This document shows positions 8,742-18,218 of a stretch of DNA of 55,034 nt, piece by piece. Position numbers and translations under genes: made by a program. The DNA is taken from positions 1 through 55,034 of the forward strand of contig JAAOXU010000001.1 of assembly GCA_018220935.1 (NCBI GenBank), read 5' to 3'. Positions within the stretch are counted from its first letter, which is position 1. The number at the start of each line of letters is the position of its first letter. The notes under the pieces were generated by a model, which made no database searches, was not told where the DNA came from, and was given only the letters and a program-made list of their open reading frames with translations. This DNA comes from Candidatus Altarchaeota archaeon. Lineage in GTDB: Archaea > SpSt-1190.

Positions 8742-9482
8742 GTGGAGTTAGTTCATGCTGTGGTTTTAGGCGCGATTCAAGGTATGTTTGAATGGCTCCC
8801 AATCAGCAGTCAAGGAAACTTAACCCTTTTTATGGTAGGAATACTTGGAACCTCAATAGAGGATGCCGTTAATTTATCGTTATGGCTTCATATTGGAACA
8901 CTCCTTAGCGTTTTAGTTTATTTTAGACGCGATCTTATTTCACTAAAGCTTCAAGAGTGGAAGTGGCTACTACGTGCAACTTTTTTTAGTTTTTTAGTTG
9001 GTGGCCCACTCTATATATTTGTTAGAAGCTTTCCAATTCAAAGCGGAGCCAGAGTAATCGCGTTTATTGGTATACTCCTAATTATTACAGGTATAACCCA
9101 ACTAAAGGTTAAAGAAAGGGGTAATAGACACCAAGATACTAAGTCTTCAGTTGTAACAGGCATACTTCAAGGTTTTAGTGCACTCCCTGGAATCAGTAGG
9201 AGTGGTACTACAACTAGTGCACTCATGTTGCAAGGTTTTAGTGGTGAAGAATCATTAAGGCTCAGTTTTCTTCTTAGTGTACCTTTAGTTTTTGGAGTTG
9301 AAATCGTATTAGCAATCATTAATCCAAGTGTGATTACTCAAAATAGTTTAATTGGAGCAGGTGTTGCATTTGTAGTTGGTCTTCTCAGTATTGATCTATT
9401 TTTACGACTCGCAAAAAAAATAAAATTTGCATACTTTGCAATTATTCTTGGGCTTTTGTCATTCATACCACTTTTCGTCTAA
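8742..9482 (+). CDS. uppP: Undecaprenyl-diphosphatase (UppP/BacA) family
   Basis: GAIQGMFEWLPISSQGN and LPGISRSGTTTSALM motifs; GTG start. Confidence 0.88.
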   Translation: MELVHAVVLGAIQGMFEWLPISSQGNLTLFMVGILGTSIEDAVNLSLWLHIGTLLSVLVYFRRDLISLKLQEWKWLLRATFFSFLVGGPLYIFVRSFPIQSGARVIAFIGILLIITGITQLKVKERGNRHQDTKSSVVTGILQGFSALPGISRSGTTTSALMLQGFSGEESLRLSFLLSVPLVFGVEIVLAIINPSVITQNSLIGAGVAFVVGLLSIDLFLRLAKKIKFAYFAIILGLLSFIPLFV

Positions 9483-9927
9483 TTTTCCCACCCATGTATT
9501 CTAGTTCATATGCTAAGACATCATCCACCATTATTTTTTCAGTTCCCTTAAATTCAGAGATATCCCCCTCAAACTCGTTCATATACTCATAACTTCCATC
9601 ACCAAAGCTTCTAGGTCCTCTAAATGGGCCACCTAACGGTACTTTCTGTAAGGCCTTTTTTAGAAAGTCGTAGACTTTGTCCGAATCACCATTAATCAAT
9701 TTACCTCGGTAACTCATACCCCACATAGGCTTATTGTCAAAGAGCACGACTTCGGTGCCCTGAAAAGGATTGAATCCATAGTAAGTATCAAGGTATATGA
9801 AATTATCTTTGTAAAATTTGTATTGACTACCCCCATCACTAAGTTTTATTTGAGTAAGATCACCAAGTTTAGCATACCCTGCACGCTTTGCTTCAACTAA
9901 AAATTTGGAGAGGTCTTTTAGATCCAT
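9463..9927 (-). CDS. DUF5680-like protein
   Basis: KFLVEAKRAGYAKLG...YLDTYYGFNPFQGTEVVLFDNKPMWGMSYRG; ATG at 9927. Confidence 0.6.
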   Translation of the reverse strand: MDLKDLSKFLVEAKRAGYAKLGDLTQIKLSDGGSQYKFYKDNFIYLDTYYGFNPFQGTEVVLFDNKPMWGMSYRGKLINGDSDKVYDFLKKALQKVPLGGPFRGPRSFGDGSYEYMNEFEGDISEFKGTEKIMVDDVLAYELEYMGGKIRRKVV

Positions 9928-9964
9928 AAGAAAAAACGTCACGCAAATATTTGTAGTTGTTGGT

Positions 9965-10447
9965 TCAGTCAAAACCAACGTATTTTAGTGCGAGTTGGTC
10001 TGCGATTGCATGCACCAGTGCATATTGGTGTAAACAATCTTTTATCTCAGTTGACATTTTAGTATTGAAAACTTCAGTTAAGTAACTAGATATTTCAACC
10101 TCACGAGGCTTACTCATAGTTTTAAGTTCCCCTTTAGTCAAAGATGGGTTGCTTTTTTTTAGTCTATTCAAATTTTGTAGTTTTAATTTTTCAATGGTTT
10201 TATTCGTAAAAGCTTTATGACCAAAATAATCTGGATGAGAAATTATGTTTTCGTATTGTTGAATGACTTCATCCACAAGAGTTATTACTTGTTTTAATTC
10301 CTGATTTTTTGAAGTCGAATAATTAAAAATTCGTTCACTAGCACTATACACTAAATCAGGGGTCAAGTCATCATCATGCTTGACTGCGAGAACTTCAAGA
10401 TTAATATAGGCCCTTACAAGCCCAGGAACGGGTTTTTTCTCATCCAT
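9965..10447 (-). CDS. Hypothetical protein
   Basis: 160 aa ORF. Confidence 0.55.
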   Translation of the reverse strand: MDEKKPVPGLVRAYINLEVLAVKHDDDLTPDLVYSASERIFNYSTSKNQELKQVITLVDEVIQQYENIISHPDYFGHKAFTNKTIEKLKLQNLNRLKKSNPSLTKGELKTMSKPREVEISSYLTEVFNTKMSTEIKDCLHQYALVHAIADQLALKYVGFD

Positions 10448-10526
10448 CGCACATTGTCAATTTTCTAGTTTATATAAGTTTTGAAGTCAAGTAAGTCGTT
10501 ATATACCAAACAAGAACACAAAAACC

Positions 10527-11705
10527 GTGGAAAAATTTCAAAAAAAACAATTAGAGGCTAACATCTGGAAGTACTACCTCTTCGTTTTTACCATGATGTT
10601 TTTTCTTTTTGAACCCATATTTTTTGCATACCTTGAGAATGCATTAGGTCTAAATCTCACAGAAATGATGATTATTTCTGCCAGTTTTTTAGTGACCCTG
10701 ACCATTTTTTTGATACCAGCAGGCGTTCTTGGAGACAAACTTGGCTATAAAAAAACTATGAGTTTAGGATCAGGTTTAGTCTTTTTAGGCGTCTTCATGT
10801 GGAGTATTACTAAAAGTTTTACTGGAATTATGTTTGCAGAAATTATCTGGGGTATTGGCTGGGCGCTGCGGATGGGCGTTCAAGATTCATTTTTATATGA
10901 GACTTTATCCAACTTAAAAAGGGAAGATGAATTCAAAAAAATTATTGGACGAACTGCTGCATTTTTTTGGGCAGGTCTAGCAACAAGTGCTTTAATTGGA
11001 AGTCTCCTATCAAAAATAAGCCCATGGCTCCCCATACAAGTTGGTTTTATACCAATTTCACTCTCATTTTTTATCTCACTCACTTTTACTGAACCCGCAG
11101 TGAAGAAAAAAGACACCTCTTACGTTAAGCACACAGTTGATGCATTAAGATATATTGTTACAAGTAAGCGATTGTTATTTTTTGCAGTCTATATTATCAT
11201 AACCGCCGCAATCATTGAACTATCGTATAAGTTTGTTCAGCAACTTATGGGTAGCGTAGGTATTGACATCGCATTATTTGGAATAATCTTTTCAATAAGT
11301 TACATTGTTTCTGGTGTCGGTTCGTTTGTAAGTCATAAAATTGATAACTTTTTAGGAGAGAAGAAAATGTTATTTTTCACGTATTTTGCTCTCATTGGAA
11401 TTTTTGCAGGTTTGAGTATCATAAATTCACAGTGGGTCGTCATTGCCATTGTACTACTCTTTGTAGTTGATGGAATTAAGGGACCTGCAACCATTGATTA
11501 CTTGAATAAACACACAAAAAGTCACAACAGGGCCACAGTGAACTCAAGTACCAATATGATTAAGTCACTTCTTGTGGCATTATTTGGCATTATGTTTGGT
11601 TGGTTTGGAGACATTTATGGGCTCAAAATAGTCTTTTTCTTTGAATTAATGCTTTTAGTTGCCTTATTCTTCCCATTAATGAAGTTGTATAAACTTTCAG
11701 TTTGA
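10527..11705 (+). CDS. MFS transporter
   Basis: 12-TM-like 392 aa protein with GVLGDKLGYKKTMSLG loop; GTG start. Confidence 0.85.
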   Translation: MEKFQKKQLEANIWKYYLFVFTMMFFLFEPIFFAYLENALGLNLTEMMIISASFLVTLTIFLIPAGVLGDKLGYKKTMSLGSGLVFLGVFMWSITKSFTGIMFAEIIWGIGWALRMGVQDSFLYETLSNLKREDEFKKIIGRTAAFFWAGLATSALIGSLLSKISPWLPIQVGFIPISLSFFISLTFTEPAVKKKDTSYVKHTVDALRYIVTSKRLLFFAVYIIITAAIIELSYKFVQQLMGSVGIDIALFGIIFSISYIVSGVGSFVSHKIDNFLGEKKMLFFTYFALIGIFAGLSIINSQWVVIAIVLLFVVDGIKGPATIDYLNKHTKSHNRATVNSSTNMIKSLLVALFGIMFGWFGDIYGLKIVFFFELMLLVALFFPLMKLYKLSV

Positions 11706-11808
11706 TTTTTTTTAAATTTTGATCAAGGTTTTGGAACAATTTAGAAAAGCTTCGCAAGGCTGTTTTGATTAAACTTTTTTGAAAAACTCGTCCCGAATCG
11801 GGAGTTTA

Positions 11809-11892
11809 TGCGGGGGAAGGGATTTGAACCCTCGAACCACTAAGGACAGGATCCTAAGTCCTGCGCGTTTGACCAGACTTCGCTACCCCCGC
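11809..11892 (-). tRNA. tRNA-Leu(TAG)
   Basis: Class II tRNA, acceptor GCGGGGG/CCCCCGC, anticodon CAGGA-CTTAGGA-TCCTG. Confidence 0.92.
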
Positions 11893-12005
11893 AACGTTAC
11901 TGGTTTTGGTCAAGCTTTTTCTAAAAGCTTGGGGTTTTATCATTTTTAAAATCATGTAAACGGTAATTCATTAAAGTTTTAAACATCGTTAACCTGTTCA
12001 GTTTA

Positions 12006-12755
12006 ATGAATAATTTTTGGCTACTCATTTTTCTAATTTTTATAGGGCAAACTCTTGGAGCACTAATTGGAATCATAAGAAAACCAAGTAAAGCAATACT
12101 ACAGTGGTCGCTTGCTTTTGCAGCTTCAATGATGATTTCAATTACATTTTTGAATCTAATTCCAGAAGCACTTATTTTCACGACACCACTCATAATAGTA
12201 CTCTCTTTTGTTTTTGGTGTATTAACCCTAGTTTTGGCCGAAAAAATTCTACCACATTTTCACCCAGAACTTTTCAATAATCCAGACAATTCTATGGCAA
12301 AGAGTATCGCCATGCTGGTAGTTGGCATGGGGTTACACAATATCCCCGAGGGCTTAGCAGTTGGAGCCGGTTTTGCTGCTAGTTCTAGTTTGGGAATAGC
12401 CATTGCAATTAGCATGACCATCCAAGATGTACCTGAGAATATAGCAGTAATTATTCCAATTTACAATTATCTTAAGAATAGATTAACTTCATTTTTACTA
12501 GTTGCAGGAACTGTACTTTTTCAACTCTTCGGCTTTTTATTTGGATTTTTCGTGTTAAAGGATGCAAATCCAGCGTTTATTGGTATGGCTTTAGCAGCTG
12601 CAGGTGGTTTTATGTTTCACATCTCAATTGATGAACTTATACCAGCAGCAAAGATTAATGAAAACAAAAAATTGGGTTGGTTTGGCCTAATTTCTGGATT
12701 TTTGGTAGTTTTGATAGTTACGTTGTTAACTAGTCAAAATCTTTATAAAATATAA
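12006..12755 (+). CDS. ZIP-family metal transporter
   Basis: GLHNIPEGLAVG and QDVPENIAV signature. Confidence 0.9.
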   Translation: MNNFWLLIFLIFIGQTLGALIGIIRKPSKAILQWSLAFAASMMISITFLNLIPEALIFTTPLIIVLSFVFGVLTLVLAEKILPHFHPELFNNPDNSMAKSIAMLVVGMGLHNIPEGLAVGAGFAASSSLGIAIAISMTIQDVPENIAVIIPIYNYLKNRLTSFLLVAGTVLFQLFGFLFGFFVLKDANPAFIGMALAAAGGFMFHISIDELIPAAKINENKKLGWFGLISGFLVVLIVTLLTSQNLYKI

Positions 12756-12782
12756 GCCAGTAAGGGTTATAGGTGAATTAAA

Positions 12783-12839
12783 ATGTGTGGAACTTGCGGA
12801 TGCAACAAAGATGAAAAACACGGCGACGGATGTTGCTAA
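12783..12839 (+). CDS. Candidate 18-aa Cys-rich microprotein MCGTCGCNKDEKHGDGCC
   Basis: ATG...TAA preceded by AGGTGA SD-like sequence and followed by a CCCCGCA-GTT-TGCGGGG hairpin; not in the ORF track because of size. Confidence 0.5.
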   Translation: MCGTCGCNKDEKHGDGCC

Positions 12840-12973
12840 ATAGACCATCCCCGCAGTTTGCGGGGTTGAAATTTTATTATAAAAACCATTAAAAGCAAAG
12901 AAATACAGATTTAACTGTCAAGTCCTGCCGAGCGAAGCGAGGTGGGACCTTTAGTCAACTTTTGTTAAAAGTT

Positions 12974-13055
12974 GCTGGGATGGCCGAATTGGTAAGGCGC
13001 TGGCCTTGAAAGCCAGTTCACTCTGTGTTTGGGAGTTCGAGTCTCCCTCCCAGCG
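12974..13055 (+). tRNA. tRNA-Ser(TGA)
   Basis: Class II tRNA, acceptor GCTGGGA/TCCCAGC, anticodon CTGGC-CTTGAAA-GCCAG, discriminator G. Confidence 0.92.
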
Positions 13056-13121
13056 CTAAAGCTATATTAATTTTATCTATAATTTCACCAAAGGCGATTT
13101 GGTTTTTATTATTTCTCGTGC

Positions 13122-13622
13122 TCAAATAAAACCGTCATTAGAGTCAGCATACCTTGACTCGTGTTCAAAGCTTAATTTTAAGTTCTCAATTTCACTTTTT
13201 GGAAAATACAAAGGCATATTTTTTGGACTAGCTAAAAAGGTGTACCTAAGTTCTGCATCTTCACCCATATCTTGAAGTATATTGTAAAGATCACCAGCAC
13301 CTTGGTAAAGAAAACTAAGTCCATCAACAAAATTCCTAAGAGTTTTACTCTCCAAAATATCTTCAACGTGTTGGTTAACAAGAGCTCCACCCCGTGGAAT
13401 GTCCCTTGCAGCATTCATTAACAAAAGATGGTCTTTGATTTTATAATTCTCTGAAACTTCGGCCAGAACACCAATTGAAAAATCGTATAAAGACATTTCA
13501 AACTTCTTTTGTGAAACTTCTCTATATTGATCTACGGACGTTTTAGTATCTGGAAAATTAGGAAAATGCCTAAAAACATATTCAGTGTCCTTCTTTTCCG
13601 ATATTGTTAAATTATCAATCAT
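13122..13622 (-). CDS. Hypothetical protein
   Basis: MIDNLTISEKKDTEYVF...; start trimmed to ATG 13622. Confidence 0.55.
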   Translation of the reverse strand: MIDNLTISEKKDTEYVFRHFPNFPDTKTSVDQYREVSQKKFEMSLYDFSIGVLAEVSENYKIKDHLLLMNAARDIPRGGALVNQHVEDILESKTLRNFVDGLSFLYQGAGDLYNILQDMGEDAELRYTFLASPKNMPLYFPKSEIENLKLSFEHESRYADSNDGFI

Positions 13623-13707
13623 TTTAACCCCAACAAAGTATAACTGCAAATTTATCCTTTATAACAACTCCCAAGTGAAGAAATATAAACAGAATAAGAG
13701 ATATATT

Positions 13708-14640
13708 ATGGTGGGGATAAAAAATCAGATCAGTCAAGCAGCTTCATTTAGACCTCTTTTAGAGCTTGTTGATAGTATTGTTGACAAAGAAGGCGGTGCA
13801 TATGTTGTATATGGAGATAGCTCACTAAACGCATTAGATCACATAAAGACTGGAAACAAGAAGTTTGACGCTTTTACAGAATTAAGTGATATGGATATTT
13901 TGATTGTAACAAAGGATGGACCAAGGACGCCAGATTCAATATATCACGAGATGATTTATGAAAATATACCCGAGACTAAAAGAAATTCACCAATTGAAAT
14001 AATTGATAATACAAGTTATCAAACAGGAATAACCTTTCCAAATTCCAATGGGAGTAGAAAAGATCATTATAATGAAGGTTTTTGGAACCCAAAAAGAATT
14101 AGTTCTGAAACTATTGAGAGTAAACATACAGAACTTACTAAATTTGAGAAACGAATCCAAGAAATAAGAACCTACGCATTAAATTTAGAACCACATTCAC
14201 TCACAGCAAGGGAATTAAAACGCCTAGTAAAAACTACAAGGCGTGCATATGGGAATCTAAATTATCTGCGATACGGGATTTTTGAAGAGGTTGGAGGTCA
14301 GGTCTCAGAAGAATCAGGAAACGCTCAAGATGTAGCTGTATTGTATGTTGTAGAAAAGGGAATAGAACAACTAGAAAATAAAGTAGCATTTGATTCAAGT
14401 CAAGAATTAGTAAATTATGTTTTATATCTAAAGAATCTTGCAGAAGACGCACTTTGTTATTTTTATGACAATATTAACGAAATTAATGAATTTTGGAAAA
14501 AACAAGGTGTTTCGTTATACCAAAGATTAGAACCACAAACTAATGAAACGATTTTAAATTTAGATATGAATATAGAAACAGAACGACTCCCAGAAAGCAT
14601 TGATGAGAGGGCGTCTAAATATGTGTCTTTAGACGTCTAA
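13708..14640 (+). CDS. Hypothetical protein, nucleotidyltransferase-like N-terminus
   Basis: YVVYGDSSLNAL...SDMDILIVTKDG suggests a NTase GS/DxD motif; ATG 13708 preferred. Confidence 0.5.
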   Translation: MVGIKNQISQAASFRPLLELVDSIVDKEGGAYVVYGDSSLNALDHIKTGNKKFDAFTELSDMDILIVTKDGPRTPDSIYHEMIYENIPETKRNSPIEIIDNTSYQTGITFPNSNGSRKDHYNEGFWNPKRISSETIESKHTELTKFEKRIQEIRTYALNLEPHSLTARELKRLVKTTRRAYGNLNYLRYGIFEEVGGQVSEESGNAQDVAVLYVVEKGIEQLENKVAFDSSQELVNYVLYLKNLAEDALCYFYDNINEINEFWKKQGVSLYQRLEPQTNETILNLDMNIETERLPESIDERASKYVSLDV

Positions 14641-14676
14641 ACCCAAATGATATAAGCATGTAAGGGGGAAAAATCT

Positions 14677-15720
14677 GTGAATAGTATATCTGACGTCATT
14701 TTGATCGGGGTATTATCTTTATTAATTATTTCAACAGCAAATTTTACGTTAACAACTAATAGATATTTTGATTTAGTTAATGCGGACACATCTGCCAGTA
14801 TTACTATAACACTTTTAGAATCAGGATGTGAAAAGTGTGAAGTATTAGATGATGTTATTACTTCAATTAAATCTGAAGACATCAAAGTAAAGGTTGAAGT
14901 CAAAGAACCATTTGGCTCAATTAAGTCACGTCAATATGTAAGTGATTTTGAAATATCAAGACTCCCCGCAATTATAATTGAAGGTGAAATTGATAAATTG
15001 ACTTTAGAGGGATTCATAGAAAAAAATGAAGCACTAATTTTTGAGACACCAATTGCACCATACTTTGAAGTTTCAAGTGAAGAGGTTAAAGGTAAAGTTA
15101 CTATAATTAATATTAAGGCTAGCAGTTGTACGGATTGCTCAGACCTTTCAGTTGCTTTGAGCTTTTTAGATCAAAACGGAGTTTATGTAGAAGGCGGTAT
15201 TGATATTGAATACGAAAACGCAAGTGAATACATAACTCAATATGAAGTTACAAGAGTACCATCACTAATTATTTTAGGGGATATTGCAGAATACGGATCA
15301 ATTTACCAAACACTTCAGAGTGTATCAAAAGAGGGCACAGGATACATAGTAGTTCAACCAGCAGCCCCATATTTTGAATTAAAAACTAAGGTAACTAGAG
15401 GACTAGTAGATATTACGTACTTAGGTGATTTAGCCTGTACTGAGTGTTATGATGTTTCAATTCACGATACAGCACTTGGCAATCTTGGTATTTACCTCAG
15501 TGATAAAACTACATATGATATTAGTGATTCAGAAGGTATTGAGTTAATTGAAAAGTATAATATAACTAAAGTTCCAACGGTTATTTTGACGGGTGACCTA
15601 GCAGCATATGATGGTTTTGAAAGTATTTGGGCTGATGTTGGCACAGTTGAGAGTGACGGTACTTATATTTTTAGAGAAATGGATCAAATTACTGGGGCAG
15701 TTTTTAACGAACTTGAATGA
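14677..15720 (+). CDS. Membrane-anchored protein with three thioredoxin-like domains
   Basis: N-terminal TM; CEKC, CTDC, CTEC motifs each followed by RLPAII / RVPSLI / KVPTVI cis-Pro-like segments. Confidence 0.7.
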   Translation: MNSISDVILIGVLSLLIISTANFTLTTNRYFDLVNADTSASITITLLESGCEKCEVLDDVITSIKSEDIKVKVEVKEPFGSIKSRQYVSDFEISRLPAIIIEGEIDKLTLEGFIEKNEALIFETPIAPYFEVSSEEVKGKVTIINIKASSCTDCSDLSVALSFLDQNGVYVEGGIDIEYENASEYITQYEVTRVPSLIILGDIAEYGSIYQTLQSVSKEGTGYIVVQPAAPYFELKTKVTRGLVDITYLGDLACTECYDVSIHDTALGNLGIYLSDKTTYDISDSEGIELIEKYNITKVPTVILTGDLAAYDGFESIWADVGTVESDGTYIFREMDQITGAVFNELE

Positions 15721-15724
15721 AGCG

Positions 15725-16285
15725 TCAAAAATCTAGATCTGATAAATTACTGAAAAGTTTAGCTTGATACCCCAGACTTGTTAATTTTTCTATGTTCTCA
15801 ACCCTATCATCAAAAAAGAAAATGTCTTGTTTTTTGACACCTAAACGATCTAAAATTTTTTTGTAGAAACGTGGACTTGGTTTTTTTATTCCAATATTAC
15901 AACTTGCAATAACATCATCAAACAAGTCTCCACCCAAAAGATCAAGTAAACGAGTAAGCCTGTACTTTTCTTGATTTGTTGCCAGTACAATTTGGTAACC
16001 TTTTAATTTTAAGTTTCTCAAATTTTCTATGACTTCCTCATTTTTAGTATCAAGAGACGCCCAAAAATCAAAAATTTCGTCAGAAGACACCCCCCATTTT
16101 TGAGAATATTTAGATTCAAAAAGATCTTTTAAATCAAGTTTACCCAACTGACACTTCGAAAAATCCCCACTAATAAAAAGTTCAGAAACCATCTCACTTG
16201 GAATGTCTTTTGATTTTGGAAATTCTTCACTAAATTTTTTTGATAATATTAGCATACCATCCAAATCAGGAACGATCACTTTCAT
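15725..16285 (-). CDS. HAD-superfamily hydrolase
   Basis: VPDLDGMLI, LATNQE, KKPSPRFY, FFDDRVENI motifs. Confidence 0.85.
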   Translation of the reverse strand: MKVIVPDLDGMLILSKKFSEEFPKSKDIPSEMVSELFISGDFSKCQLGKLDLKDLFESKYSQKWGVSSDEIFDFWASLDTKNEEVIENLRNLKLKGYQIVLATNQEKYRLTRLLDLLGGDLFDDVIASCNIGIKKPSPRFYKKILDRLGVKKQDIFFFDDRVENIEKLTSLGYQAKLFSNLSDLDF

Positions 16286-16315
16286 AAAAAGTAATAGGAA
16301 TTAAAGATAAAATAA

Positions 16316-17257
16316 TTAACTAATATCTCTTTTTACAAATACAAGAAGCCCTAGTAACGTTAAGATTCCAGGAAGTACTATTAATTTTATTAGTGAAACT
16401 ACAGGAGAACGATACTTCAGTCTCTCAAGGCTTGGTTTAATTATACCATGATCATAGTCAACATCAACAAATTCATCAGGAACGTCATATACACCAGTAA
16501 AAGTACCAAGTACACCTTGCATTAAAGGAATAAACCGTACGCCACCAGCTTCAAGAATTGAAATGTATAGGTTACCAAAGTCATAACCCACATCAGTAAA
16601 GCTAAGCACACCCTCATACGCACCCATATCCCTACTAACATCCCTAATTTGTATGAATACAAAAAAAGCAACAATTACTAAGAGTACTGAAGGTATGATA
16701 CTTTTGAGTTTACTAGAAGACAGAGCTGAAATAGCAGCACTAATACTCCCAAAGAAAAGAGCCACAAATACAGAGTATATGAAAAAATATGGAATCTTTG
16801 AAACAAAAACCATAAGAGATGCAAGATCTAATTCAAATACTGAAGCCCAAATATAAACTGAAAGGAAAAGTGAAAGTGCGGAGTAAATTAAAATTGAAAC
16901 TAAAAATGCCAAAAATTTCGACATGAAAATTGATGCACGACTTACTGGCTTTGTTACTAGTAATAGAATAGTTCTGTCACTCACCTCCTCAGCAATCATT
17001 GAAGAACAAAAGTATGCGGAGAGTAAACTTATTGCCACACCACTAACCCATACATATGAAAGAACAGAAAAGAATCCAAAAAGATACTCAACCATTAAGT
17101 CTAGACTAGTAACATTAAAGAAATTAGCTTCAAGTGCAATTTGAGAAAATATGACTAAAGGTACTGCCAAAAAGACAGAATAGACTAAGATAGTTTTTAA
17201 TCTAAAGAAATCCTTAAACGTCTTTTCAAATATGGCTTTATTTATCATTTTTTTCAC
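16316..17257 (-). CDS. ABC-2 type permease
   Basis: Multi-TM; 'SDRTILLLVTKPVSRASIFMSKFLA'. Confidence 0.85.
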   Translation of the reverse strand: MKKMINKAIFEKTFKDFFRLKTILVYSVFLAVPLVIFSQIALEANFFNVTSLDLMVEYLFGFFSVLSYVWVSGVAISLLSAYFCSSMIAEEVSDRTILLLVTKPVSRASIFMSKFLAFLVSILIYSALSLFLSVYIWASVFELDLASLMVFVSKIPYFFIYSVFVALFFGSISAAISALSSSKLKSIIPSVLLVIVAFFVFIQIRDVSRDMGAYEGVLSFTDVGYDFGNLYISILEAGGVRFIPLMQGVLGTFTGVYDVPDEFVDVDYDHGIIKPSLERLKYRSPVVSLIKLIVLPGILTLLGLLVFVKRDIS

Positions 17258-18218
17258 CTAGAGTACTGACTGTTTTCTGCTCATTATTTTTTAAGTCGCT
17301 TTTGTCACCTAACACATTCATGAAGATATTTTCTAATGACATTTTTAGTGGATAAAATCCACCTAAGTTTTTTGTATCATTTTTAAACATTGTAAAAATT
17401 GCAGACTTAAACCGTTCAGGATTTTTTACCTCAACTTCAATGTTCCCGTCTGGATTTAGTTTAGCAGGACCGAGTTTAGATATGCGCTTCAAATACGCGG
17501 GGTTATTAGCAGTCTCAACAATGTATTTATTACTCGCAAATTTATTTTTAAGTGAATGGATATCACTTTGTAAAACGGTATGACCTTTGTTAATGATTGT
17601 AACATGGTCAACTACTTTTTCTAATTCATCTAAGATGTGACTACTAACTAAAATTGTTTTACCTTCCTTTTTTGCTAGATCCTTAATTTTCGTTAAAACA
17701 TCAAATCTACCAATAGGATCAAGGTTTGCAGTTGGTTCATCTAAAATTAAAACATCGGGATCATGGATTAAGGATTGAAGAAGTCCAAGTTTTTGTTTCA
17801 TACCCGCACTAAAGCCCCTAGCATTACGATTTTTAAAGTCAGTTAAACCCATCCAATCTAGTAAATTGTTTGCTCTCTCTTTAGCCTCACTTGGTTCAAC
17901 ACCACAGATTCTAGCATTATATACTAAAAAGTCAAAGGCAGATTGAGAATAAAAGTTAGGGTGCTCAGGAGAATAGCCAATTCGGGCTTTTGCCTCATTT
18001 TTACCTGCTTCTTCCCCAAACACTTGCGCAGATCCATTTGTTGGACTAATTGCACCCGTAATCATCTTTATTGTAGTTGTTTTTCCAGCACCATTAGGAC
18101 CAATAAAACCATGAACGGTACCCTTCTCTATTTTCATTGAAAGATTATTTACCGCAGTTAGTCTTTTGACTAGGCCAAAAGTCTTAGTCAATTCAGTAGT
18201 TTCTATTGCGATTTCCAT
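17238..18218 (-). CDS. ABC transporter ATP-binding protein
   Basis: Walker A GPNGAGKTT, signature GFSAGMKQKLGL, Walker B VLILDEPT. Confidence 0.95.
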   Translation of the reverse strand: MEIAIETTELTKTFGLVKRLTAVNNLSMKIEKGTVHGFIGPNGAGKTTTIKMITGAISPTNGSAQVFGEEAGKNEAKARIGYSPEHPNFYSQSAFDFLVYNARICGVEPSEAKERANNLLDWMGLTDFKNRNARGFSAGMKQKLGLLQSLIHDPDVLILDEPTANLDPIGRFDVLTKIKDLAKKEGKTILVSSHILDELEKVVDHVTIINKGHTVLQSDIHSLKNKFASNKYIVETANNPAYLKRISKLGPAKLNPDGNIEVEVKNPERFKSAIFTMFKNDTKNLGGFYPLKMSLENIFMNVLGDKSDLKNNEQKTVSTLGEKNDK

